Origin: a bacterium
GTDB lineage: Bacteria; Hydrothermota; UBA3073; JACQXS01; JAQTXJ01
Length of the DNA stretch: 64,000 nt
Assembly (NCBI GenBank): GCA_028716385.1
Contig: JAQUPX010000003.1
Coordinates: 62,001 to 126,000 of the forward strand
Direction of reading: 5' to 3'
Part shown: positions 18,222-26,702 of the stretch, piece by piece
Position numbering within the stretch: position 1 is the first letter of the stretch
Layout: each line of letters begins with the position of its first letter
The notes under the pieces: model-generated
Seen by the model: only the letters and a program-made list of their open reading frames with translations
Databases searched by the model: none
What the model was told of the DNA's origin: nothing
Made by a program: the position numbers and the translations under genes

Positions 18222-18917
18222 TTATTTAAATTGAAGTAACCTTATGAAATAATTAAATGAATCAGGAAAAGTTTTAACCGTTGAGCGCCTTTCATATCTT
18301 CTGATGAATATACAAAGAATTTCTTTTACTTTATAGTTATGTAAATACGCTCTTGCCATAAATTCCGTATCCCAAAACCACCGCATATCTTCTATTTCGT
18401 CAATCATAGATAATACTTTATTAGTATCAAAAAACTTATACCCGGCTTCAGTATCCTCGTATGGAAGTCCTAAAATAATTTCTACTAATAAATGATATCC
18501 TTTCGTTAATATCCACCTATCTATTGATTTGATTTGCAATTTGTAAGTTCTATGGGCTACAGCTATATCATACCCACTTTTTATTGCATCCACAAACTCG
18601 GGAATATATTCCGCCCCTACTTCTAAGTCAATATCTATATAGCCTGTTACTTTCCCCTTAGCTATTTTAATTCCATCCTTAACTGAACCGCCTCGTCCTA
18701 TATTTTCCTTATGAAATATTTTTTGTAAGTTTTTATCCTTATACATTAACATTATTTCTTCTATTTTTTCTCTTGTCCTATCTTTACTACAATCATCAAC
18801 AAATATAATTTCATAACTCAAATTTGTTTTATCCAAAACTTCCATAACCTTAGATATATTTTTTATAAGTATCGGCTCTTCATTATAACACGCAATTATT
18901 AAGCTTAAATCGTACAT
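18222..18917 (-). CDS. GT2 glycosyltransferase, polyprenyl-phosphate type
   Basis: 231 residues of the DPM1/DPG-synthase group: 'SLIIACYNEEPILIKNI', 'IIFVDDCSKDRT', 'GYIDIDLEVGAEYIPEFVDAI' (metal site DID/DLE) and 'EDTEAGYKFF'. No membrane segments are obvious, so it is a soluble or peripheral enzyme. Like the gene at 6470 it is expected to charge a polyprenyl phosphate with a sugar, but the two are only distantly similar, so two different lipid-linked donors are plausible. It lies five bases after the GT4 gene in the same operon. Confidence 0.78.
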   Translation of the reverse strand: MYDLSLIIACYNEEPILIKNISKVMEVLDKTNLSYEIIFVDDCSKDRTREKIEEIMLMYKDKNLQKIFHKENIGRGGSVKDGIKIAKGKVTGYIDIDLEVGAEYIPEFVDAIKSGYDIAVAHRTYKLQIKSIDRWILTKGYHLLVEIILGLPYEDTEAGYKFFDTNKVLSMIDEIEDMRWFWDTEFMARAYLHNYKVKEILCIFIRRYERRSTVKTFPDSFNYFIRLLQFK

Positions 18918-18922
18918 TGTAT

Positions 18923-20089
18923 TTAATTAAAACTGTTATATAAATTTTTTGTATCGCCAATAACCTTATCCCAGTTAAAAATTTCTTCTACTTTTCTTTT
19001 CCCGGTCATTCCCATCTTAATCCTTAATGCTTTATCTTTTAATAATTTCAATACGGCTCCTGCCAAAACCTTCGAATCTTGTTTTACAAGTAACCCATCA
19101 TTTTCATCGGATATTATTTCCCTTAATGCCGGGATATCGCCACCAATTACCGGTTTGCTAAACTTCCATGCTTCAGCATATACAATTCCAAAAGCTTCTT
19201 CATAAGAAGGCATACAAAATATGTCGCAAGCCGCATAAGCACTCGATTTTTCAAAACCATCACACCACGGCAACTCAATAACTTTTCTGTCTTTTACAGG
19301 ATATGCAGATTCCCCGTTACCAATAAATACAAAGAAGGTTTCCGGTTCATCTTGCCATATTAGTTTCATAGAATCAATCACTGTATTATACCCCTTCCCC
19401 TTTGTTTTCCTGCCAATAAACAAGACCATATTTCCTTTAATATTATATTTCTCCCTGAACCACTCTGCATCACATTCATTCGTGATAATCGGCGCGCTGT
19501 AAATAACCTTTATTTTTCCCTCATTTACACCTTTTGACATCATAAATTGTTTCTCATACTCGCTTTTAACTATCACCCTGTCTGCAGACTTATACAGCTC
19601 AATATCAATGTCCCCATCACCCCAGTTCCCGGGATGACAATGTGGCAAAACTAGAAACGGTTTGTTAAGCATTTTGCAAGTTTTTAACACGCTAAAACTT
19701 AAAAGTTCAAGTCCTGTTCCATGATATTCAACAATATCTGCCAATTTTATAAATGGCGTTATTTTTTTTACCCACACTTTGTTATACATCCATTGTGCAA
19801 GCTTTTGAGTATTTAAGTTAAAATGTAATTTATATACAGGCAAAAGCCATATTTTTTCAAAAAAACTTATTCCTATAACATTAACTTTAATTTTATCGTT
19901 GAAATAAGTTTTGTTTTTTGAACTCGCCAAAAACCTATTGCTTGAAGCAAAATAATCAACAGGGCTATCAAATCTCGTTACTACTTCCACATCATACTCT
20001 TTGGACAATTCTTCGGAAATCTTATACAAATACCTTTCTCTACCCCCAATTTTATCTGTATATACCGGGATAACAAATAAAATTTGCAT
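18923..20089 (-). CDS. GT4 family glycosyltransferase
   Basis: 388 residues with a two-domain GT-B fold. The N-terminal glycine loop is atypical ('PVYTDKIGGRERYLYKIS'). The donor domain begins 'VLFIGRKTKGKGYNTVIDSM' and carries the retaining-enzyme E-x7-E motif in 'YEEAFGIVYAEAWKFSKPV'. It is cytoplasmic and uses an NDP-sugar, probably building the core of the glycan on its carrier. It lies three bases after the epimerase gene and five before the GT2 gene, inside the operon. The acceptor cannot be predicted. Confidence 0.82.
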   Translation of the reverse strand: MQILFVIPVYTDKIGGRERYLYKISEELSKEYDVEVVTRFDSPVDYFASSNRFLASSKNKTYFNDKIKVNVIGISFFEKIWLLPVYKLHFNLNTQKLAQWMYNKVWVKKITPFIKLADIVEYHGTGLELLSFSVLKTCKMLNKPFLVLPHCHPGNWGDGDIDIELYKSADRVIVKSEYEKQFMMSKGVNEGKIKVIYSAPIITNECDAEWFREKYNIKGNMVLFIGRKTKGKGYNTVIDSMKLIWQDEPETFFVFIGNGESAYPVKDRKVIELPWCDGFEKSSAYAACDIFCMPSYEEAFGIVYAEAWKFSKPVIGGDIPALREIISDENDGLLVKQDSKVLAGAVLKLLKDKALRIKMGMTGKRKVEEIFNWDKVIGDTKNLYNSFN

Positions 20090-20092
20090 TTC

Positions 20093-21124
20093 TTAAGGTA
20101 AAACACTTTCTATTTCCTTTTTATGTTCTATTAGCCATTGGTAAAGTCGTTGAACTCCTCTAGTAACATTAACATTCGGCTTCCACTTCATATCTTGTTT
20201 TGCTTTAGTAGTATCAGAGACATAAAACAACTGGTCGCCCGGTCTGGATTCACTAAATTTGCATTTTATCTTCCTGCCTAACTTGTCTTCTATCATATCT
20301 ATTAACTCTAAAAGGGATATTGTATTCTCCCTACCGCCACCGATATTATAGACTTTCCCCTTTATTTTATCCTTGTTTTTCACTGCAGACATACATAAAT
20401 TAACATAATCCTCAATAAAAAGGATATCTCTTATTTGCTTGCCATTGCCATAAATTGTTAATTGTCTATTTCTTATCGCTGTTATGATAAACCATGCAAC
20501 CCAACCCTGGTCTTCCACCCCAAATTGCCTCTCCCCATATATACAGGACATTCTGAATACTATCGTTGGCAAGTCATACATTCTTGAATAATCCCGGACG
20601 TATTGGTCTGCACATCCCTTGGAACATCCATAAGGTGAATAGAAATCCAATCCCATAGATTCATTTATACCATCTTTCAAGTTTTTAGCTTCATATCGTT
20701 TTGATTTTTCTACCAACTGAGTATTTTCTAATTTACCATATACTTTGTTCGTAGATGAAAAAATAACCAATGGTTTATTTTCCTCTTTTCTACAAGCTTC
20801 AAGCAAATTAAATGTTCCCATTGCATTTATCTCAAAATCTTCTGCAGGATTAATTACGGATGTTGTTACTGCTGTTTGTGCCGCAAAGTGGAATACGACA
20901 TCTATATGGGAATACTTTTGGAATACATTATTTACTGCTTTTTTATCTCTGGTATCACCCTTAATAAAGGTAAATTTTCCATTTTCTTTTAACCATTTCA
21001 AATTTAGTTCCGAGCCACGCCTTGACAAGTTATCAAATACAATTACCTCATTGCCATTGCTGATTAACCTATTGGCAACATTACTTCCAATAAATCCGGC
21101 TCCGCCTGTAACCAAAACTCGCAT
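20093..21124 (-). CDS. NAD-dependent epimerase, CDP-paratose 2-epimerase (tyvelose) type
   Basis: 343 residues, a short-chain dehydrogenase of the extended type. The NAD motif is 'GGAGFIGSN' (residues 7-15) and the catalytic triad lies in 'FSSTNKVYG' and 'YSPYGCSKG' (YxxxK). The stretch 'RMSCIYGERQFGVEDQGWVAWF' and the 'SPYGCSKGCADQY' context are characteristic of CDP-paratose 2-epimerase (RfbE), not GalE or RmlB. Other CDP-dideoxyhexose genes are not in the window, so the exact substrate may differ. It is the first gene of the glycan operon. Its ATG has no Shine-Dalgarno and lies 35 bases from a TTGACA box. Confidence 0.75.
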   Translation of the reverse strand: MRVLVTGGAGFIGSNVANRLISNGNEVIVFDNLSRRGSELNLKWLKENGKFTFIKGDTRDKKAVNNVFQKYSHIDVVFHFAAQTAVTTSVINPAEDFEINAMGTFNLLEACRKEENKPLVIFSSTNKVYGKLENTQLVEKSKRYEAKNLKDGINESMGLDFYSPYGCSKGCADQYVRDYSRMYDLPTIVFRMSCIYGERQFGVEDQGWVAWFIITAIRNRQLTIYGNGKQIRDILFIEDYVNLCMSAVKNKDKIKGKVYNIGGGRENTISLLELIDMIEDKLGRKIKCKFSESRPGDQLFYVSDTTKAKQDMKWKPNVNVTRGVQRLYQWLIEHKKEIESVLP

Positions 21125-21130
21125 TTTAGT

Positions 21131-21159
21131 AAAATATTAACTTATTGTATAATTGTCAA
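21131..21159 (-). promoter_or_regulatory. Promoter of the 14.7-kb glycan operon, TTGACA-17-TATTTT
   Basis: TTGACA on the minus strand (21159-21154) is 17 bases from TATTTT (21136-21131). The -10 box ends six bases before the epimerase ATG at 21124, and there is no ribosome site. A leaderless transcript is therefore likely. Confidence 0.5.
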
Positions 21160-21275
21160 GTATTTCTACAATTTGTAATTACTATTTAAAAATCTCGTAA
21201 AATAAAAAATATAATAAAATTATTAACTCTATTCTAACAACAACAAACTATACTCTATTATTGAAGTAATTTATG

Positions 21276-21303
21276 TTGACAAAATGACAAATAAATCTAC
21301 TAT
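21276..21303 (+). promoter_or_regulatory. ino1 operon promoter, TTGACA-16-TACTAT
   Basis: TTGACA (21276-21281) and TACTAT (21298-21303) are separated by 16 bases. The leader of about 20-25 bases then contains a GGGAGG ribosome site, so this message has a normal leader. Confidence 0.55.
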
Positions 21304-21333
21304 GGTAAATAATTTTAATATTGGGAGGAATTT

Positions 21334-22425
21334 ATGGGAAAAATAAGAGTGGGGATAATAGGCGTTGGTAATTGCGCATCAAGTTTAGTCCAGGGTGTTC
21401 ATTTTTATAAAAATAAAAAAACAGGTCGTATTCCAGGCATTATGCACCTGAAATTTGGACCTTACTCAATAGAAGATATAGAATTTTCCTGCGCAATAGA
21501 TATAGATAGAAATAAAGTAGGCAAAGACTTAGGGGAAGCAATTTATGCGACTCCAAATAATACTTTCAGATTCTGTGACGTTCCGAAACTTGGAGTTCCC
21601 GTTTTAAGAGGAATGGCGCATGACGGTATTGGAAGGTATCTTGCACCTATAGTAAAAAAAGCGCCCGGCGCAACAGCAGACATTATAAGAGCATTCAAAG
21701 AAACTAAAACGGATATAGTAATAAACTACCTGCCCGTAGGTTCGGAAGAAGCTACAAAGTGGTATGTAGAACAGGTTTTACAATCAGGAAAAATAGGTTT
21801 CATAAACTGTATCCCGGTATTCATTGCAAGTTCAAAATACTGGCAGGAAAGATTCAGAAAAGCCGGTTGTCCCATAGTAGGAGACGATATAAAATCTCAA
21901 GTCGGCTCAACTATAGTTCATAGAGTTCTCACTAATTTATTCAACGACCGAGCCGTAGAACTATTAAGAACATACCAATTGAATGTAGGCGGGAATACGG
22001 ATTTCTTAAATATGCTTGAAAGAGACAGGTTAGAATCAAAAAAGATTAGTAAAACACAGGCAGTTACTTCACAAATACCTTATAAAATAGACGAAGAAAA
22101 TGTCCACGTAGGGCCATCAGATTATGTGCCCTGGCTTAAAGACAGAAAATTTGCCTTTATAAGATTAGAGGGCAGAACCTTTGGCGATGTACCATTAAAT
22201 ATAGAATTAAAAATGGAAGTGTGGGATTCGCCTAATTCGGCAGGTGTGGTAATAGATGCATTAAGAGCATGTAAAATTGCTTTAGATGCAGGGCTTGCAG
22301 GTGAAATCGTAGAACCGTCAAGTTACTTTATGAAATCACCGCCGGTTCAATTCCCTGATGATATGGCAAAACAAAAAGTGGAAGAATTCATAAAAAAGAA
22401 CAGCAAAAAAGAAAAAAGTAAGTGA
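21334..22425 (+). CDS. ino1: myo-Inositol-1(3)-phosphate synthase
   Basis: 363 residues, the short prokaryotic form of the enzyme that converts glucose 6-phosphate to myo-inositol 3-phosphate using bound NAD+. The NAD motif '[15 protein letters not shown]' is at residues 7-21. The family signatures '[16 protein letters not shown]', '[14 protein letters not shown]', '[16 protein letters not shown]' and '[11 protein letters not shown]' follow in order, and length matches mycobacterial Ino1 (367). A good GGGAGG site precedes the ATG. The product could feed inositol phospholipids or a soluble inositol solute; no downstream enzyme is present here to decide. It is the first gene of ino1-tmk-ctpA-pyrB. 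Confidence 0.92.
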   Translation: MGKIRVGIIGVGNCASSLVQGVHFYKNKKTGRIPGIMHLKFGPYSIEDIEFSCAIDIDRNKVGKDLGEAIYATPNNTFRFCDVPKLGVPVLRGMAHDGIGRYLAPIVKKAPGATADIIRAFKETKTDIVINYLPVGSEEATKWYVEQVLQSGKIGFINCIPVFIASSKYWQERFRKAGCPIVGDDIKSQVGSTIVHRVLTNLFNDRAVELLRTYQLNVGGNTDFLNMLERDRLESKKISKTQAVTSQIPYKIDEENVHVGPSDYVPWLKDRKFAFIRLEGRTFGDVPLNIELKMEVWDSPNSAGVVIDALRACKIALDAGLAGEIVEPSSYFMKSPPVQFPDDMAKQKVEEFIKKNSKKEKSK

Positions 22426-23051
22426 AAAAAGGCTTATTCATATCTTTTGAAGGTATAGAAGGTTGCGGAAAAACCACTCAGGCGAAAAGACTTTTTAAAT
22501 ATCTAGTAAACCAAGGTTATAAATGCATCCTCACACAGGAACCTGGCGGGACCGGAATTTCAAAAAAAATACGAGAAATCTTACTTGATACGAGTAATAA
22601 AAAGTTGACACCTGTTGCGGAACTTTTTCTTTATCTCGCAGATAGGTCGCAACATACGGAAGAAGTTATATTACCGGCACTTAAAAGTAATAAAATAGTA
22701 ATTACGGATAGGTCTGTAGATTCTACTATTGCATACCAGGGTGGCGGGCGGGAAATTTCAATGGAGACGATCAAAACTCTTAATCAGTTTGTAACTAAAG
22801 GAATTACGCCAAATATAACCATACTTCTTGACATAGCGCCCGAAAAAGGACTTGCACGAATAAAAAACAAAGACAGGATGGAACTTGAAAAAATAAAATT
22901 TTATAAAAAAGTCAGGGGAGTTTATATTAATATTGCCAAAAAGGAACCGGGAAGAGTAAAAATTATAAACGGAGACTTAAAAATAGAAGAAATAGAATTG
23001 GAAATAAGAAAATTCATACAATCTAAAACCTGTCTACCGGCAGGCAGGTAG
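22422..23051 (+). CDS. tmk: Thymidylate kinase
   Basis: 209 residues. It phosphorylates dTMP to dTDP for DNA synthesis. The P-loop is '[12 protein letters not shown]', the DR motif is '[18 protein letters not shown]', and the LID region follows '[14 protein letters not shown]'. It begins with GTG overlapping the ino1 stop (GTGA). The last residues 'TCLPAGR' come from a palindromic repeat (acctgtctaccggcaggcaggt) that has replaced or extended the natural C-terminus and supplies the stop codon. Confidence 0.92.
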   Translation: MKKGLFISFEGIEGCGKTTQAKRLFKYLVNQGYKCILTQEPGGTGISKKIREILLDTSNKKLTPVAELFLYLADRSQHTEEVILPALKSNKIVITDRSVDSTIAYQGGGREISMETIKTLNQFVTKGITPNITILLDIAPEKGLARIKNKDRMELEKIKFYKKVRGVYINIAKKEPGRVKIINGDLKIEEIELEIRKFIQSKTCLPAGR

Positions 23052-23052
23052 G
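23028..23052. repeat. Palindromic repeat forming the tmk 3' end
   Basis: The sequence acctgtctaccggcaggcaggt belongs to the same family as copies at 491, 557, 46929, 49246 and 62818. It encodes the terminal CLPAGR of Tmk. Confidence 0.7.
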
Positions 23053-23060
23053 AGAAAAAA

Positions 23061-24584
23061 ATGAAGAAAAAACTATTCATTGCATTAATAATCAGCGGAA
23101 CGTTAGGAGCTTTTTCCTTATGGGCATTGCCACAAACCGGAAATCTGTTGCAAATGTTAAGAACTTTTACTCAAGTCTTAAAATTAATAGAAGAAAACTA
23201 CGTTCAGCAAGTAAAAACTGATGACCTATTTCAAAATGCAATTAAAGGGATGTTATCAAAATTAGACCCGCATTCTAATTACTTAGATCCAAAACTTTAT
23301 AAGGAATTGAAAATTCATTCTGAAGGTAAATACGGAGGATTGGGATTTCAGTTCGGCATAATAAAAAACCATCCGACGATTATTTCCCCAATGGAGGGGA
23401 CACCGGCATATAGAGCAGGATTACAAGCAGGGGATGTAATAACAAAAATAGATGGTATTTCCACTAAGGGTATGGGAGACGAGGAGTCAATGAGCAAAAT
23501 GCGCGGGAAACCGGGAACAAAAGTAACTCTCACGATAGCAAGAGAAAATGCAGGCGCTCCTTTTGACCTAACAATTACAAGAGATTTTATAAAGATAAAA
23601 AATATTCCTTATGCCGGACTTATTGGAACTGATATAGGATACATACGTCTATTAAGTTTTTCTGAAAATGTAGGAGAAGATGTAAGAAAAGCTATTGATT
23701 CCTTAGTCTCAGTTGGAGCTAAGAAATTTATCATGGATTTAAGACTTAATCCGGGCGGACTTCTTGATGAAGCAGTAAAAGTATCTGAGAATTTCTTACC
23801 TCAAGGAAAACTTATTGTATCCACTAAAGGAAGAAATCCTCAAATGAACCGTGATTATTATAGTACGAAGCCATCCAAAATCACGGGACGCCCGTTGGTT
23901 ATTCTTGTAGATAAAGGTTCTGCTTCTGCATCAGAAATTGTAGCAGGTGCCATACAGGACCAGGACGCAGGACTTATCGCCGGGGATACGACTTTTGGGA
24001 AAGGTTCGGTTCAGACAGTTGTTCCCGTAGATTCCGGTGCCATAAAATTAACTACTGCAAGATATTATACCCCTTGTGGAAAATGTATTGATATGGCAGA
24101 TACTTCGGAATTTATTATACGAAATCCTACCCTTGGTAAAAAATATACTACCTTAGGTTCACTTGCAAGAGAATTAACATCATCGGGAGCAATAATCCCT
24201 GATTTAGTGTTAAAAAAACAACCTACTATTGCGTCACTTACTATAAAAATATATAAAGAAAACTTAATTTTCCAGCAATTTGCCTTAAAATATACTAAAT
24301 CACATCCAAAACTTACAGAAGACTTTAGAATTGATGATGCCGCTTTAACAGAATTTCAAACATATATAAAAGCTAAAGACATAAAGTTTACTGATGCTGA
24401 ATTTGATTCCGCGAAACCTGATTTACAAAAGCTACTAAGGCAGATGATTGCGACTGAAAAATGGGGAACAAGAGGCGGATATTATGTATCTTTACAACAA
24501 GATATTTGGATTAAAGATATTTGTGAACTCTTAAATAAATCAGATTCACAAACAGAATTATTTAAAGTTGGAGGGGTAAAATGA
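23061..24584 (+). CDS. ctpA: C-terminal processing (S41) serine protease
   Basis: 507 residues. An N-terminal signal/anchor helix ('LFIALIISGTLGAFSLWALP') sends it to the periplasm. A helical region with 'LDPHSNYLDPKLYKEL' leads into a PDZ domain (about residues 95-175, 'GLGFQFGII...GDVITKIDG'). The peptidase domain follows with the catalytic Ser in 'VDKGSASASEIVAGA' and Lys in 'TTFGKGSVQTV'. The family trims C-termini of envelope proteins. The C-terminal 130 residues are an extension with no clear match. It lies 9 bases after tmk, and its stop overlaps the pyrB start by four bases. Confidence 0.9.
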   Translation: MKKKLFIALIISGTLGAFSLWALPQTGNLLQMLRTFTQVLKLIEENYVQQVKTDDLFQNAIKGMLSKLDPHSNYLDPKLYKELKIHSEGKYGGLGFQFGIIKNHPTIISPMEGTPAYRAGLQAGDVITKIDGISTKGMGDEESMSKMRGKPGTKVTLTIARENAGAPFDLTITRDFIKIKNIPYAGLIGTDIGYIRLLSFSENVGEDVRKAIDSLVSVGAKKFIMDLRLNPGGLLDEAVKVSENFLPQGKLIVSTKGRNPQMNRDYYSTKPSKITGRPLVILVDKGSASASEIVAGAIQDQDAGLIAGDTTFGKGSVQTVVPVDSGAIKLTTARYYTPCGKCIDMADTSEFIIRNPTLGKKYTTLGSLARELTSSGAIIPDLVLKKQPTIASLTIKIYKENLIFQQFALKYTKSHPKLTEDFRIDDAALTEFQTYIKAKDIKFTDAEFDSAKPDLQKLLRQMIATEKWGTRGGYYVSLQQDIWIKDICELLNKSDSQTELFKVGGVK

Positions 24585-25507
24585 AATTACAAAATGTAGT
24601 TCACTCGCAGCAATTTGATATTAAAACACTGGATGAATTGTTTGCTATGGCAAGGGAAATGGAAATAATAGCCAAGAATGGCAGCAATCTATTGACAGGT
24701 AAAATAATGGGAACGTTATTTTATGAACCAAGCACCAGAACAAGAATGTCTTTTGAATCGGCAATGTTAAAACTTGGCGGGAATGTAATATCAACGGAAA
24801 ATGCTAAGGAGTTTTCATCCGCAACTAAAGGCGAAACGGTTGAAGATACAATCAGAGTAATGGAAGGATATGTAGACGTAATCGTAATGAGGCATTATCG
24901 TGAAGGCTCTGCAGAAAGAGCAGCGCAAACAACTACTATCCCTTTTATAAATGCCGGTGATGGCACGGGACAACATCCGACTCAGGCCTTACTTGACTTA
25001 TACACAATACAAAAAGAACTTGGCAAAATAAATGGGATATCTATCGCTATGGTAGGCGACCTTGCGCACGGAAGAACCGTTCGTTCACTCGCATATCTTT
25101 TAGCAAAATACAAGGGAATTAAAATTTATTTTGTTGCTCCTAAAAGTGTAAAAATGAATCAGGACATAAAACTTTATCTTAAGAAACATAAAATAGAATT
25201 TATAGAAGAAGATTCATTGAAAGTAGTAGCACCGAAAGTTGATGTAATATACCAGACAAGAATACAAAGAGAAAGGTTTGTAGAAAAAGAAAATCTTGAA
25301 GAATACGAGGAAGCTCATGGAAAATACATAATTGATAACTCCATTCTGGATATTATGAAATCAAATTCTATAATTATGCATCCGCTTCCAAGAGCAGGCG
25401 AAATAAGAAAAGAAGTAGATTCCGACCCACGCGCCGCATATTTTAGACAGGCACAAAACGGGCTATATCTTAGAATGGCACTGCTGAAAGCATTACTCGT
25501 AGGATAA
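24581..25507 (+). CDS. pyrB: Aspartate carbamoyltransferase, catalytic chain
   Basis: 308 residues. It makes N-carbamoyl-L-aspartate from carbamoyl phosphate and aspartate in pyrimidine synthesis. The carbamoyl-phosphate site is 'YEPSTRTRMSFESAM', with 'KGETVEDTIRVM', 'GDGTGQHPTQALLDL' and 'MHPLPRAGEI' in the expected order. These separate it from ornithine carbamoyltransferase. No regulatory chain pyrI is adjacent. The ATG overlaps the ctpA stop (ATGA), showing coupling within the operon that also carries tmk. Confidence 0.94.
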   Translation: MKLQNVVHSQQFDIKTLDELFAMAREMEIIAKNGSNLLTGKIMGTLFYEPSTRTRMSFESAMLKLGGNVISTENAKEFSSATKGETVEDTIRVMEGYVDVIVMRHYREGSAERAAQTTTIPFINAGDGTGQHPTQALLDLYTIQKELGKINGISIAMVGDLAHGRTVRSLAYLLAKYKGIKIYFVAPKSVKMNQDIKLYLKKHKIEFIEEDSLKVVAPKVDVIYQTRIQRERFVEKENLEEYEEAHGKYIIDNSILDIMKSNSIIMHPLPRAGEIRKEVDSDPRAAYFRQAQNGLYLRMALLKALLVG

Positions 25508-25561
25508 ACTAATACATTATACTTGTTTTTAACTTATCTATAAAAACTCTTACCGAAAACA

Positions 25562-26596
25562 ATGCCTATAAATTATATCCAAGAAACAATCAAACTTGCA
25601 AAACTTGGAGGAAAAACTTCCCCTAACCCTATGGTAGGCGCTGTGATAGTAAAAAATGGTAAAATAATCGGAAAGGGGTATCATAAAGGGAAGGGAACTC
25701 CCCACGCGGAAGTAGTTGCTATTCAGAATGTAAAATCAAGCGTTAAGGGAGCTATATTATATGTAAATTTAGAACCCTGCTGTCACTGGGGAACCACCCC
25801 GCCTTGTACAAAAGCTATAATAGAAGCAGGAATTAAAGAGGTTCATACCTCCATAATTGACCCCGCTAAATGGGTAAACGGAAAAGGAGTTCGTGAACTG
25901 AAACAGGCAGGAATAAAAGTACTTATCGGTGAATGTGCAAAAGAAGCAGAAAAATTAAACGAAACTTACTTGAAATATATGCGAACGGGATTGCCCTTCG
26001 TTATAATGAAAGCCGCAATAACTCTGGATGGTAAAATCGCAGGGGATACAAAAACCAAAGAGTGGATAAGTAATCCTAAAACAAGAGCATTTGTCCATCA
26101 ATTAAGAGCCCGTGTAGATGCTATTTTAGTAGGCAGTACTACTGTAAATTATGATAACCCGGAACTCACCGTAAGATTGGTCAAAGGGAAGAACCCCAAA
26201 AAAATTATTCTCTCTTCTAACTTGTCTATACCACGAAATGCAAAAATATTAGGAGATAACTGTATAATAGCTACCACAAATAAAAACAAATCTATCCCGG
26301 GTACAGAAATATGGAGATTTTCAGGGAATAAAGTAGATTTGCTCACTTTATTGCAAAAATCAGCCGAAAATAATATCCAGAGTATACTTATAGAAGGCGG
26401 GCAAGAAGTATTTACCCAGGCATTATCCGGTAAAATAGTAGATAAAGTATATTTTATAATTGCGCCAAAACTTATTGGGAATGGATTACAGGTTATAGGA
26501 AATCTCGGAATAAAACAGATTAAAGACAGTATACACTTGAACTATATCAGATTCCGAACATTTGATGATAATATGGTCCTTGAAGGCTATATATAA
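25562..26596 (+). CDS. ribD: Bifunctional riboflavin deaminase/reductase
   Basis: 344 residues. The N-terminal deaminase domain has the zinc motifs 'HAEVVAI' and 'PCCHWGTTPPCTKAI'. The C-terminal reductase domain has 'MKAAITLDGKIAG', 'ILVGSTTVNYDNPELTVR' and 'LIEGGQEVFTQAL'. The two domains catalyse consecutive steps of riboflavin synthesis on the pyrimidine intermediate. Length is close to the family norm (about 360). No ribosome site precedes the ATG at 25562, and no other rib gene is near, so it is either expressed from a promoter in the 54-base gap or reads through from pyrB. Confidence 0.92.
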   Translation: MPINYIQETIKLAKLGGKTSPNPMVGAVIVKNGKIIGKGYHKGKGTPHAEVVAIQNVKSSVKGAILYVNLEPCCHWGTTPPCTKAIIEAGIKEVHTSIIDPAKWVNGKGVRELKQAGIKVLIGECAKEAEKLNETYLKYMRTGLPFVIMKAAITLDGKIAGDTKTKEWISNPKTRAFVHQLRARVDAILVGSTTVNYDNPELTVRLVKGKNPKKIILSSNLSIPRNAKILGDNCIIATTNKNKSIPGTEIWRFSGNKVDLLTLLQKSAENNIQSILIEGGQEVFTQALSGKIVDKVYFIIAPKLIGNGLQVIGNLGIKQIKDSIHLNYIRFRTFDDNMVLEGYI

Positions 26597-26618
26597 GGGA
26601 CAATATCATCTTTTCCCC

Positions 26619-26649
26619 TTGACAAACTCATAATTTTAAAACATATAAT
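26619..26649 (+). promoter_or_regulatory. Possible promoter, TTGACA-19-TATAAT
   Basis: TTGACA (26619-26624) and a perfect TATAAT (26644-26649) precede the secreted FG-GAP gene. The 19-base spacer is longer than ideal. A good ribosome site (AGGAGG) is found downstream before the GTG at 26703. Confidence 0.4.
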
Positions 26650-26702
26650 ATATGTTAAGTAGTATGTATAAAGATAAGATATTGAAGTTTTAGGAGGTAA
26701 AA

